This document shows positions 29,590 through 36,997 of a DNA stretch of 64,000 nt, piece after piece; within the stretch, counting starts at the first letter, position 1, and every line of letters starts with the position of its first letter. This stretch comes from Acinetobacter ursingii DSM 16037 = CIP 107286 (GTDB lineage Bacteria; Pseudomonadota; Gammaproteobacteria; Pseudomonadales; Moraxellaceae). Under the pieces are notes generated by a model that saw only the letters and a program-made list of their open reading frames with translations, ran no database searches and was not told where the DNA came from. The DNA is taken from contig NZ_KB849715.1 of NCBI RefSeq assembly GCF_000368825.1, positions 62,001 through 126,000 on the forward strand, given 5' to 3'. Made by a program: the position numbers and the translations under genes.

Positions 29590-29772
29590 TTAGCGTTTTC
29601 CCATTGATCTACGCGTACCACGTGGCGGCATCCAAGTACGATCAGCATATTGTTCAGGTTTTGGACGAACCTGATTATGCACAGCATCTTCGTCATCGCA
29701 ATCTGCCGCTTGAGGCATTGGAAAAGGTAATTTCACTAAAGCCTTTTTCGCTTTGGGCTTTTGTTCACTCAT
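29590..29772 (-). CDS. Small conserved-looking hypothetical protein
   Basis: A 60-residue protein, basic at both ends with an acidic patch in the middle (AADCDDEDAVHN), rich in proline (LPFPMPQ, WMPPRGTRRSMGKR) and with no membrane segment. No family is recognised. A well-formed terminator directly downstream and isolation from other genes support its being real. The start is ATG 29772; a GTG three codons upstream is an alternative. Confidence 0.6.
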   Translation of the reverse strand: MSEQKPKAKKALVKLPFPMPQAADCDDEDAVHNQVRPKPEQYADRTWMPPRGTRRSMGKR

Positions 29773-29988
29773 GATGTTCACTTAAATTTTGGGTGACCTT
29801 TATTTATTTTAAATGATTTTCACCTAAGATGCCGCTAAAAATAACAAAGTAAATGTCTATTCGTTTATTTGAATTACACTCGCGTCATGTTTTTTATAAA
29901 TTTGTTTTGATAATAAAACACGTCTCAACAATTTTGGGCTAAGATAGTATGCTTTTATTTTTTTAATCCCATAAGAAGGAATGCTGCC

Positions 29989-31221
29989 GTGGACGTACGT
30001 CTGTCTGATCGTGTAAATGCCATCAAACCGTCCCCTACTCTTGCTGTTACCAACAAAGCTGCTGAACTTAAAGCAGCAGGTAAAAATGTGATTGGTTTGG
30101 GCGCAGGTGAACCAGATTTTGATACCCCGCAACACATCAAAGATGCTGCTATTGAAGCCATTAATAATGGTTTTACTAAATATACAGCGGTTGATGGTAC
30201 GCCAGGCCTAAAAAAAGCAATCATTGCAAAATTTAAACGCGACAATCATCTTGATTATCAAGCGAACCAGATTTTGGTATCGTGTGGCGGTAAACAATCA
30301 TTTTTTAACCTTGCATTGGCATTGTTAAATAAAGGTGACGAAGTCATTATCCCTGCACCTTACTGGGTAAGTTATCCAGATATGGTGATTATCGCTGAAG
30401 GGACACCTGTGATTGTAAAATGTGGTGAAGACCAACGTTTTAAAATTACGCCAGCACAATTAGAAGCAGCGATTACACCAAATACTCGTTTATTGGTACT
30501 AAATAGCCCTTCTAACCCAACAGGTATGATTTATACCAAAGCTGAACTTGAAGCATTGGCTGAAGTTTTACGCAAACACCCACAGGTTTATATCGCTTCT
30601 GACGATATGTATGAACCGATTCGTTGGGAAGATGAGTTCTACAATATCGCAACTGTTGCTCCTGATTTGTATGACCGCACTATTGTTTTAAATGGTGTAT
30701 CTAAAGCCTATGCCATGACAGGCTGGCGTATTGGTTATGCAGCAGGTCCAGCAAAGCTCATCGGCGCAATGAAAAAAATTCAGTCTCAATCCACTTCAAA
30801 CCCGACTTCGATTTCACAAGTTGCTGCTGAAGCTGCATTGAATGGCCCACAAGATGTACTTGAGCCAATGATTGAGGCATTTAAACGCCGCCATGATTTA
30901 GTTGTAAATGGCTTAAACGAAATTCATGGTATTAGCTGCTTACCAGCCGATGGCGCTTTCTATGCTTATGCCAATATTCGTCCACTCATTCGTGCCAAAG
31001 GTTTAAAATCTTGCACCGAGTTTTCTGAATGGTTACTTGAAGAAACTGGTGTTGCCGTTGTACCGGGTGATGCTTTTGGTCTGGGTGGCTTTATGCGTAT
31101 CTCGTATGCGACTGCAGACGAAGTTTTAGTCGATGCTTTAGCGCGTATCAAAAAAGCAGCTGAATCTATCGATGGCATTGATGCTGCAATTGCCTCTATT
31201 GAAGCTGAGAAAAAAGCTTAA
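29989..31221 (+). CDS. aspC: Aspartate aminotransferase family (class I, PLP-dependent)
   Basis: A 410-residue cytoplasmic aminotransferase of the Ib type, transferring the amino group of aspartate to 2-oxoglutarate. Visible motifs: GAGEPDFDTPQHI, YTAVDGTPGLKKAI, PAPYWVSYPDM, NSPSNPTG, SDDMYEPI, and the PLP-binding lysine in NGVSKAYAMTGWRIGY. The start is GTG with AAGGA eight bases upstream. A strong terminator follows, so it is a monocistronic unit. Symbol is by family; a close paralogue with other amino donors cannot be excluded. Confidence 0.9.
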   Translation: MDVRLSDRVNAIKPSPTLAVTNKAAELKAAGKNVIGLGAGEPDFDTPQHIKDAAIEAINNGFTKYTAVDGTPGLKKAIIAKFKRDNHLDYQANQILVSCGGKQSFFNLALALLNKGDEVIIPAPYWVSYPDMVIIAEGTPVIVKCGEDQRFKITPAQLEAAITPNTRLLVLNSPSNPTGMIYTKAELEALAEVLRKHPQVYIASDDMYEPIRWEDEFYNIATVAPDLYDRTIVLNGVSKAYAMTGWRIGYAAGPAKLIGAMKKIQSQSTSNPTSISQVAAEAALNGPQDVLEPMIEAFKRRHDLVVNGLNEIHGISCLPADGAFYAYANIRPLIRAKGLKSCTEFSEWLLEETGVAVVPGDAFGLGGFMRISYATADEVLVDALARIKKAAESIDGIDAAIASIEAEKKA

Positions 31222-31236
31222 TCCACTTTTGCAAAT

Positions 31237-31267
31237 AAAAAAATCTATCTTCGGATAGATTTTTTTA
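31237..31267 (+). terminator. Rho-independent terminator of the aminotransferase gene
   Basis: Stem AAATCTATC / GATAGATTT with UUCG-type tetraloop (ttcg) and T-run. Classical and strong. Confidence 0.9.
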
Positions 31268-31303
31268 TTTTATAAGTAAGGAAACTCGTTCAATTGATTA
31301 AAA

Positions 31304-31729
31304 TTAACTATAACGTTTAGGTCGTTCCAGACTTAAATAATGACAATAATAAGGCAAGGTTTGATCTAGGGTAATTTCTTTAATCTGCTGTTCTTCTGTA
31401 CTCCAAGCCAGCGCAGAAGTTTTGGCAAATAAACCTTTACGCTCAATTGCAAAAAGAAATAAAGAGTTGTACCAGCATTCGCTCAATTGCGTCCATAGTC
31501 CATGATTGACATCATTTAGAACTTTTACCTGATGCTCAGTCCATTTATCCCCAAACCATAATTGTAACAAATCACCTAGATAGATTTTTTCTTCACTCAC
31601 GATAGAAAAATGAATGTGAGCATCTTCAACCGGCTGATAATACAAAGCGGGATCACGCACAATATCCAGATATTGAGCTTGATAAAATTTAAATTGAGAG
31701 AAGATATCTTGAATATGAAGAATTGGCAT
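31304..31729 (-). CDS. Hypothetical protein
   Basis: A 141-residue soluble protein without recognised domains: MPILHIQDIFSQFKFYQAQYLDI at the start and aromatic-rich throughout (WFGDKWTEHQ, LSECWYNSLFLF). I use the ATG at 31729 since GAGGGCAG stands just before it; the frame is open 8 codons further upstream. It is convergent with the aminotransferase gene. Confidence 0.6.
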   Translation of the reverse strand: MPILHIQDIFSQFKFYQAQYLDIVRDPALYYQPVEDAHIHFSIVSEEKIYLGDLLQLWFGDKWTEHQVKVLNDVNHGLWTQLSECWYNSLFLFAIERKGLFAKTSALAWSTEEQQIKEITLDQTLPYYCHYLSLERPKRYS

Positions 31730-31928
31730 AATACTGCCCTCCGATTTAGCCATTTAGTGCTGGCAAGTTGGGTTAAATCCACACAGTTTGAATGTCCATT
31801 CAAACACTCTTACGCTGTTAAACATAGCAATCTACAACTCAAAGCACAAGTATTTTTATGTCAGATATAGTATTTGTTCAAATAAACATCATACACACGG
31901 AAAATGAAAGAAACATGACAGATTGGAC

Positions 31929-31956
31929 TTGACCGTATTTAAAATCCCCTTATAAT
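31929..31956 (+). promoter_or_regulatory. tRNA-Asn (copy 1) promoter
   Basis: -35 TTGACC at 31929-31934, 16-bp spacer, -10 TATAAT at 31951-31956, about 11 bp before the tRNA. Confidence 0.75.
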
Positions 31957-31967
31957 CGCTTTCAGAT

Positions 31968-32043
31968 TCTCCCATAGCTCAGTCGGTAGAGCGACGGACT
32001 GTTAATCCGCAGGTCCCTGGTTCGAGCCCAGGTGGGAGAGCCA
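31968..32043 (+). tRNA. tRNA-Asn (GTT), copy 1
   Basis: A 76-nt cloverleaf with anticodon GTT at 32001-32003. The acceptor stem TCTCCCA pairs with TGGGAGA; D-loop AGTCGGTAGA, T-loop TTCGAGC and encoded CCA are present. A terminator follows directly. Confidence 0.97.
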
Positions 32044-32048
32044 AATAC

Positions 32049-32081
32049 AAAAAAGCCCGCAGCATTAAAGCGGGTTTTTTT
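32049..32081 (+). terminator. tRNA-Asn (copy 1) terminator
   Basis: GCCCGC / GCGGGT stem with a nine-base loop followed by a run of seven T. Confidence 0.8.
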
Positions 32082-32161
32082 ATGCCTGAAATTTATGATT
32101 TAAGTCTTCACTATTATTCTATTTTCTTAATTCCATCAATGTAGCATAAAATTTAAAGTAT

Positions 32162-32189
32162 AAAAAAAGCCCGCATTACGCGAGCTTTC
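32162..32189 (-). terminator. glnA terminator
   Basis: On the minus strand AAAGCTCGC pairs with GCGGGCTTT (one G-U pair), followed by seven T, 16 bp after the glnA stop. Confidence 0.8.
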
Positions 32190-32204
32190 TTAAATTGATA
32201 TGGA

Positions 32205-33614
32205 TTACAAGCTGTAGTACATATCAAATTCAACTGGATGAGTCGTTGTATTTAAACGACGTACATCTTCAGTTTTAAGTTCGATATAAGCATCCAACAT
32301 TTCTTTCGTGAACACGCCACCTTTAAGAAGGAATTCGTGGTCATTTTGAAGTGCTTCAAGCGCCATATCTAGGCTGTGAGCCACTGTTGGGATTTTTGCT
32401 TCTTCTTCAGGAGGAAGATCATACAAGTTTTTGTCAGCCGCTTCGCCCGGATGGATTTTGTTTTGAATACCATCAATACCCGCCATTAACAATGCTGCAA
32501 AGCCCAAGTACGGGTTCATCATTGGATCTGGGAAACGAGCTTCGATACGCTTGCCTTTCGGGCTAGACACGTAAGGAATACGGATAGACGCTGAACGGTT
32601 ACGTGCAGAGTAAGCAAGCATAATTGGTGCTTCGAAGTGAGGAACCAAACGCTTATAAGAGTTTGTAGACGGGTTTGTGATTGCATTCAATGCACGAGCG
32701 TGCTTGATGACACCACCGATGAAGTAAAGTGCCATTTCTGACAAACCAGCATATTCATCACCAGCAAACAAGTTCTTGCCATCTTTAGAGATCGACATGT
32801 GAACGTGCATACCAGAACCATTATCACCTACCATTGGTTTAGGCATAAAGGTTGCTGTTTTTGCATATTGATGAGCAACGTTCCAAACTGCATATTTGAA
32901 TTGTTGTACTTCATCAGCTTTACGAACAAGTGTATTGAAGCTCACACCAATTTCTAACTGGCAAGATGCAACTTCATGGTGATGTACTTCTACACGACCT
33001 GGACCCATGATATCTTCAATTTTTGCACACATTTCTGCACGCATATCTTGTGAAGAATCCACTGGTGGAACTGGGAAATAACCACCTTTAACACGTGGAC
33101 GGTGACCAGAGTTACCAGATTCATAGTCTTTACCAGTCGACCATGCAGCTTCTTCAGCGATCAATGTATGACGAGCGCCAGACATATCGATGTCCCATTT
33201 TACTTCGTCAAATACAAAAAATTCTGGCTCTGGACCAAAGAATGCTGTATCACCAATACCAGTTGATTTTAAATATTCTTCTGCACGACGAGCGATCGAG
33301 CGTGGGTCACGTTCATAGCCTTGACCAGTTGAAGGCTCAATAACGTCACAAGTTACAACCACTGTAGGTTCAGCAAAGAACGGGTCGATAAAACCAGTTT
33401 CTGCATCCGGACGTAAAATCATGTCAGAAGCTTCAATGCCTTTCCAACCTGCAATTGAAGAACCGTCGAACATTTTACCGTCTTCAAATGTATCTTCATC
33501 AATTGAATCTGCTGGATAAGTAACGTGTTGCTCTTTACCTTTAGTATCCGTAAAGCGAAAATCGACCCATTTAGCGCCACTTTCTTTGATGAGTTCGAGG
33601 ACCTTGTTCGCCAT
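32205..33614 (-). CDS. glnA: Glutamine synthetase type I
   Basis: Dodecameric ATP-dependent enzyme that makes glutamine from glutamate and ammonia. The 469 residues include [36 protein letters not shown], the metal site in [14 protein letters not shown], the [12 protein letters not shown] loop, the ATP-site [17 protein letters not shown], and the adenylylation tyrosine in [10 protein letters not shown], so activity is presumably modulated by GlnE. GGAG precedes the ATG. A candidate sigma-54 promoter and an upstream NtrC-like site are present (see separate entries). Monocistronic here; ntrBC is not adjacent. Confidence 0.97.
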   Translation of the reverse strand: MANKVLELIKESGAKWVDFRFTDTKGKEQHVTYPADSIDEDTFEDGKMFDGSSIAGWKGIEASDMILRPDAETGFIDPFFAEPTVVVTCDVIEPSTGQGYERDPRSIARRAEEYLKSTGIGDTAFFGPEPEFFVFDEVKWDIDMSGARHTLIAEEAAWSTGKDYESGNSGHRPRVKGGYFPVPPVDSSQDMRAEMCAKIEDIMGPGRVEVHHHEVASCQLEIGVSFNTLVRKADEVQQFKYAVWNVAHQYAKTATFMPKPMVGDNGSGMHVHMSISKDGKNLFAGDEYAGLSEMALYFIGGVIKHARALNAITNPSTNSYKRLVPHFEAPIMLAYSARNRSASIRIPYVSSPKGKRIEARFPDPMMNPYLGFAALLMAGIDGIQNKIHPGEAADKNLYDLPPEEEAKIPTVAHSLDMALEALQNDHEFLLKGGVFTKEMLDAYIELKTEDVRRLNTTTHPVEFDMYYSL

Positions 33615-33681
33615 GCTCTGTATGCTCCAATGAAGTATTATTGCACTTGTGAAGTGCGTGTTAGTCGTTGGCTGTTATAAA

Positions 33682-33696
33682 GCAATTCCCATACCA
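33682..33696 (-). promoter_or_regulatory. Candidate sigma-54 promoter of glnA
   Basis: On the minus strand TGGTATGGGAATTGC carries the invariant GG (-24) and GC (-12) elements with exactly ten bases between them, close to the TGGCAC-N5-TTGC consensus. It lies about 68 bp upstream of the glnA start. Confidence 0.6.
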
Positions 33697-33843
33697 ACTT
33701 TTTGAGACTATTCTAATTTATTGAATTCTTTAGCAGAATATTAAAAAAGACCTGTTTATCCCATTGCTATTATACTGCTTGCAATTTTAATTGCACCATA
33801 TTCAAACATTTTCATTTTAGCGCAATTTAACTGTTAAATTTAT

Positions 33844-33858
33844 GAACCATATTGGTGC
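33844..33858 (-). promoter_or_regulatory. Candidate NtrC enhancer site upstream of glnA
   Basis: GCACCAATATGGTTC on the minus strand matches the NtrC dyad GCACC-N5-GGTGC except one base. It is about 150 bp upstream of the candidate -24 element, a normal enhancer distance. Confidence 0.55.
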
Positions 33859-33964
33859 GTTTTCATTTTTTTGTCTTAATGCGGTGCATAACTTTGAAAT
33901 TAAAATATTCTCATTATTCTTATTTTGTTTAAAATGAACAAATTGTTTGCACTGGTAATGTTAG

Positions 33965-34849
33965 ATGAAACCCATGACTGCCAATTTTCTTGGATTTTCT
34001 TCCATTTTGATTTGGGCGAGTATCGTGGGTGGCGTCAAACTGGTGACCGAGCAATTAACCCCTATGCTTGGTATTGCACTACTTTATAGCGTCAGTGCAT
34101 TTAGTATTGTGTTATCCAACCCCAAAGCCTTAAAAATAGCCTTACCACCAAAATATTTAGTCTATTGCAGCAGCTTTTTTGTTCTTTATGAAATTTTGTT
34201 TTTAACTTCGATTGGTCTATCTCATACACGTGAAGAAGCTTTGATCTTGGCGATGATTAACTATTTATGGCCAAGTTTGACTTTATTGTTTGCTTATCTC
34301 TATCGACAGCTTTCTTTTCAACTCCCTGCATTTTTAGGCATCGCTATTTCTATCTTAGGGCTAGGGATAGTCATTAACCCTCAACTTTTTCATTTGTCTT
34401 TATTTTTAGATACTATTTCTAAAAATCCTGTTGCTTATCTATTGGCTTTTATCGCGGCAATTTTATGGTCGTTATATTGTGTGCTGACTCGAAAATTGGC
34501 ACAAGGTCATAATGGCGTTCCTTTATTTTTTTGTTTTACGGCTATCGCACTGTGGATTTTGTTTTTTATGACACATCAGTCGTGGCAAATGCCTTCTGTA
34601 AAGCTGTGGCTAGTCATCATTGTCATGGGGACTTTGATTGGGATTGCCTATAAAAACTGGAATCAAAGTTTACAGTTTGGACAGATTCAATTGTTATTGT
34701 TGGCGACTTATTTTACCCCTGTTCTATCAAGTATATTTGCCAGTGTATTGCTACGAACAGTTCCAGAATGGACGTTTTGGATTGGAACGTGTTTAGTGAG
34801 TTTCGGCGTTATTGTATGTTGGAAATTTAGTCGAAGTATTGAGGCTTAA
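33965..34849 (+). CDS. DMT-superfamily exporter, YddG-like aromatic amino acid exporter
   Basis: A 294-residue inner-membrane transporter with about ten helices. The arrangement of conserved segments (LIWASIVGGVKLV, YSVSAFSIVL, FVLYEILFLTSIGLSHTREEALILAMINYLWPSLTLLFA) resembles YddG, which exports aromatic amino acids, more than RarD-type relatives. Substrate is an inference from similarity. The ribosome site is weak and the ATG four codons in (33974) is an alternative start. Confidence 0.8.
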   Translation: MKPMTANFLGFSSILIWASIVGGVKLVTEQLTPMLGIALLYSVSAFSIVLSNPKALKIALPPKYLVYCSSFFVLYEILFLTSIGLSHTREEALILAMINYLWPSLTLLFAYLYRQLSFQLPAFLGIAISILGLGIVINPQLFHLSLFLDTISKNPVAYLLAFIAAILWSLYCVLTRKLAQGHNGVPLFFCFTAIALWILFFMTHQSWQMPSVKLWLVIIVMGTLIGIAYKNWNQSLQFGQIQLLLLATYFTPVLSSIFASVLLRTVPEWTFWIGTCLVSFGVIVCWKFSRSIEA

Positions 34850-34881
34850 ATTTTACGCACCCATTATTTTAAGCGGAAATA

Positions 34882-34912
34882 ATAAAAAACCCTGTCGATG
34901 AACAGGGCTTTC
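34882..34912 (-). terminator. Terminator of the zinc-ribbon gene
   Basis: Stem GCCCTGT / ACAGGGT with a six-base loop and, on the minus strand, a run of six T. Confidence 0.75.
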
Positions 34913-34948
34913 ATTCTCAACAGTGGATAACTGTTTGATGTGTGCAGC

Positions 34949-35092
34949 TTAAGCAAGCTTACTGTTAAATTGCTTGCCAAGGCATTTGGTACACGGAGGT
35001 AAACGATCAGTACCAATTTCTAAATAAACGCGGTGCCCGCATTGAATACAAAAATAGAAGCCTGTTCCAGGTTTTTCGCCAGCAGTAACCAT
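34949..35092 (-). CDS. Small zinc-ribbon protein
   Basis: A 47-residue protein with two CxxC knuckles: GFYFCIQCGHRVYLEIG and LPPCTKCLGKQF. This is the treble-clef/zinc-ribbon pattern at the C-terminus of DUF1451-type proteins, here as a free-standing mini-protein that presumably binds one zinc ion. GGAGAGC precedes the ATG, and a terminator follows, so it is a genuine short gene. Function unknown. Confidence 0.85.
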   Translation of the reverse strand: MVTAGEKPGTGFYFCIQCGHRVYLEIGTDRLPPCTKCLGKQFNSKLA

Positions 35093-35233
35093 TTTTGCTC
35101 TCCATAGATTTTAGAAATGGTATATATATTATAACTTGATAAGACTAGTGAATGATTGACCTTTCTGACGAGTGGTGGTGGCGGAAAGATGAAGGATGGA
35201 ATACAACAGGGGGCATATCTAACAATCAAATAC

Positions 35234-35266
35234 GAAAAAACCCGACAGTATGTCGGGCTTTTTTAT
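35234..35266 (-). terminator. Terminator of the AAA-TOPRIM gene
   Basis: Perfect stem CCCGACA / TGTCGGG with a three-base loop and T-runs on both strands, 35 bp past the stop at 35301. Confidence 0.85.
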
Positions 35267-35300
35267 TGAGTTGACTACTTTCAGATAAAAAAGATCTCTT

Positions 35301-36920
35301 TTAATTTTCTGGTAACTGGACTCTATCCAAAATAGAAACAAACATACTTTCAATTTCTTCGAAGATCTTCATGCCTGGTTTGATCACAGGTGCTATGGTA
35401 TCTTTTAAAAAAGTATCTGCTCTATTTCCAATTCTTGTTATACCTAACTCTTGCTTAAATTTTGTAAAGAAATCGCCAGAAGCTGATTTTAAATCATCAT
35501 TGGGGTTTCCTCTCATTATGCTCGCTTGTAAAGCATCAGCTTTAATTTTTAATACATCTGCTAGTTTTTCATGTTTTTCAATAGACTTTAAATATTCTTC
35601 TATTACTTCATCATCAAGCAAATAACTTTCCAAATTACGCCTGCTTGTTACATAAATATCATCTTGATTAAGTTCTTTAACTTCTTGCTCTGAACGATCA
35701 TCTCTATCTAATAGCTTTAATATCTTCGTTCTAGGCATTAAATTTTTTAAAACCAAGGTAACTGCATGATCTGGTTTTTCAATATCATTACATCCTCCCC
35801 CACTTATAAAAGTAATATTTTGGGAACTCTTTGATAAGATCATTGAGTATATAAATGCATCGAATTCTTTTCGGGTATTACCTAATAAACTACCTTCGCA
35901 TACAATAATATTAGAAGGTAAAAATGAATTTTTTAATTCTCCTAATGCAATTGCAAGAAACTTTTCCCAAACCACTTTATCTATAGATGTAGGATATAAA
36001 GTTGTTTCATCATCAAAACTCTCTATATGAAAATCAATAAAATTAACAGTATCAGAATATTGAGTCGAAATCTCTTTAGCTTTTTGCATAATGCCTAAAG
36101 AATGTGTATTTATCCAAAGCTGTGAATTATCAGGAATAATATTATACAATTCCTCTAAAAGCTTAGATTGAAGAGAAGTATGAATATGAAGTTCAGGTTC
36201 ATCTATCATAAAAATAGTATTATTGTATGAATCTATTTTTACTTGTAAATCTAATATCAAATCAAAAACAGCTTTCTCACCAGCTGACAAATTTTTATAC
36301 GGATAGTTCTCAACATTTCCTTTTTTAAAAGTAAAACAACTATCGCTTAATGGATCGACAATATTTCTTAAAGTTAATTCAGGGAAAATTCTATTAAAAG
36401 ATTCTCTTATTTTTCCAATCAGCTCACCCCTTAAATCCTCCACAGTTCTCGTATTATTATTTTCACTAAATAAAGATTTCATAGTGTTTTGCACAAGTCT
36501 TTGATAGTTTTCGGAAACCGTTTGATCTGTATCAATTGATCTATTCACTTTCAAATGATCAAATGGCTGATTCATTTTACTAAATTGATTTACTTGAAAA
36601 TCTGGCTCATGCCTATATGCAGATCTAAAATAAATTGCATTCCGCGGTAAATGTTGTTCTTTATAATCATAAAAATCAATCTGAACCGAATTATAAGAAT
36701 CAAAGCTTAATAAGGGATTTCTCGAATAATAACTTGTATCACCGCTCCACCCCCAACCAGCCCTTTGTTTATAGTAATGGTGAAATGCATCAAAAAGTGA
36801 AGATTTCCCACTTCCATTTGGTCCAACAATAATGATTAATTTAGCTTGTTCATTAATATTTCTAATTGTTAAGTTAAAAAATCTTTTAAAATTGTTAAGA
36901 CGGATTTCTTTTACTTTCAT
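35301..36920 (-). CDS. AAA ATPase fused to TOPRIM/DUF4435-like nuclease domain (OLD/PARIS-like candidate defence protein)
   Basis: About 539 residues. Numbered from the upstream TTG at 36932: Walker A GPNGSGKSS (37-45), an ABC-type signature LSAGEK (215-220), Walker B FMIDEPELHIH (241-251) and switch histidine in INTHSLG (277). From about 340 a TOPRIM-like domain follows: IIVCEGS with the glutamate (346), FISGGGCND (375-383), KLLDRDDR (406-413) and TSRRNLESYLL (429-439). ATPase-plus-TOPRIM is the layout of OLD nucleases and of single-chain PARIS (AriA-AriB) phage-defence proteins. The ATG at 36920 has GAGAAA upstream and is preferred. It is solitary, visibly AT-rich, and lies between two terminators in a core region, suggesting acquisition by transfer. 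Confidence 0.8.
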   Translation of the reverse strand: MKVKEIRLNNFKRFFNLTIRNINEQAKLIIIVGPNGSGKSSLFDAFHHYYKQRAGWGWSGDTSYYSRNPLLSFDSYNSVQIDFYDYKEQHLPRNAIYFRSAYRHEPDFQVNQFSKMNQPFDHLKVNRSIDTDQTVSENYQRLVQNTMKSLFSENNNTRTVEDLRGELIGKIRESFNRIFPELTLRNIVDPLSDSCFTFKKGNVENYPYKNLSAGEKAVFDLILDLQVKIDSYNNTIFMIDEPELHIHTSLQSKLLEELYNIIPDNSQLWINTHSLGIMQKAKEISTQYSDTVNFIDFHIESFDDETTLYPTSIDKVVWEKFLAIALGELKNSFLPSNIIVCEGSLLGNTRKEFDAFIYSMILSKSSQNITFISGGGCNDIEKPDHAVTLVLKNLMPRTKILKLLDRDDRSEQEVKELNQDDIYVTSRRNLESYLLDDEVIEEYLKSIEKHEKLADVLKIKADALQASIMRGNPNDDLKSASGDFFTKFKQELGITRIGNRADTFLKDTIAPVIKPGMKIFEEIESMFVSILDRVQLPEN

Positions 36921-36929
36921 GTATTTTCT

Positions 36930-36965
36930 CAAAATAAAAACCCCATCATCAAGATAGGGCTTTTA
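36930..36965 (-). terminator. acnD terminator, overlapping the 5' end of the AAA-TOPRIM gene
   Basis: On the minus strand CCCTATC pairs with GATGGGG (one G-U) around a short loop, followed by five T and AT-rich DNA. It separates the methylcitrate operon from the AAA gene. Confidence 0.7.
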
Positions 36966-36997
36966 TGAAACAATATCAATAACTTTTAGCTAAAGCA

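Noticed and set aside
35020..35229. 69-codon minus-strand frame overlapping the zinc-ribbon gene
   Set aside because: Out-of-frame shadow of the zinc-ribbon gene extended through non-coding DNA; no ribosome site.
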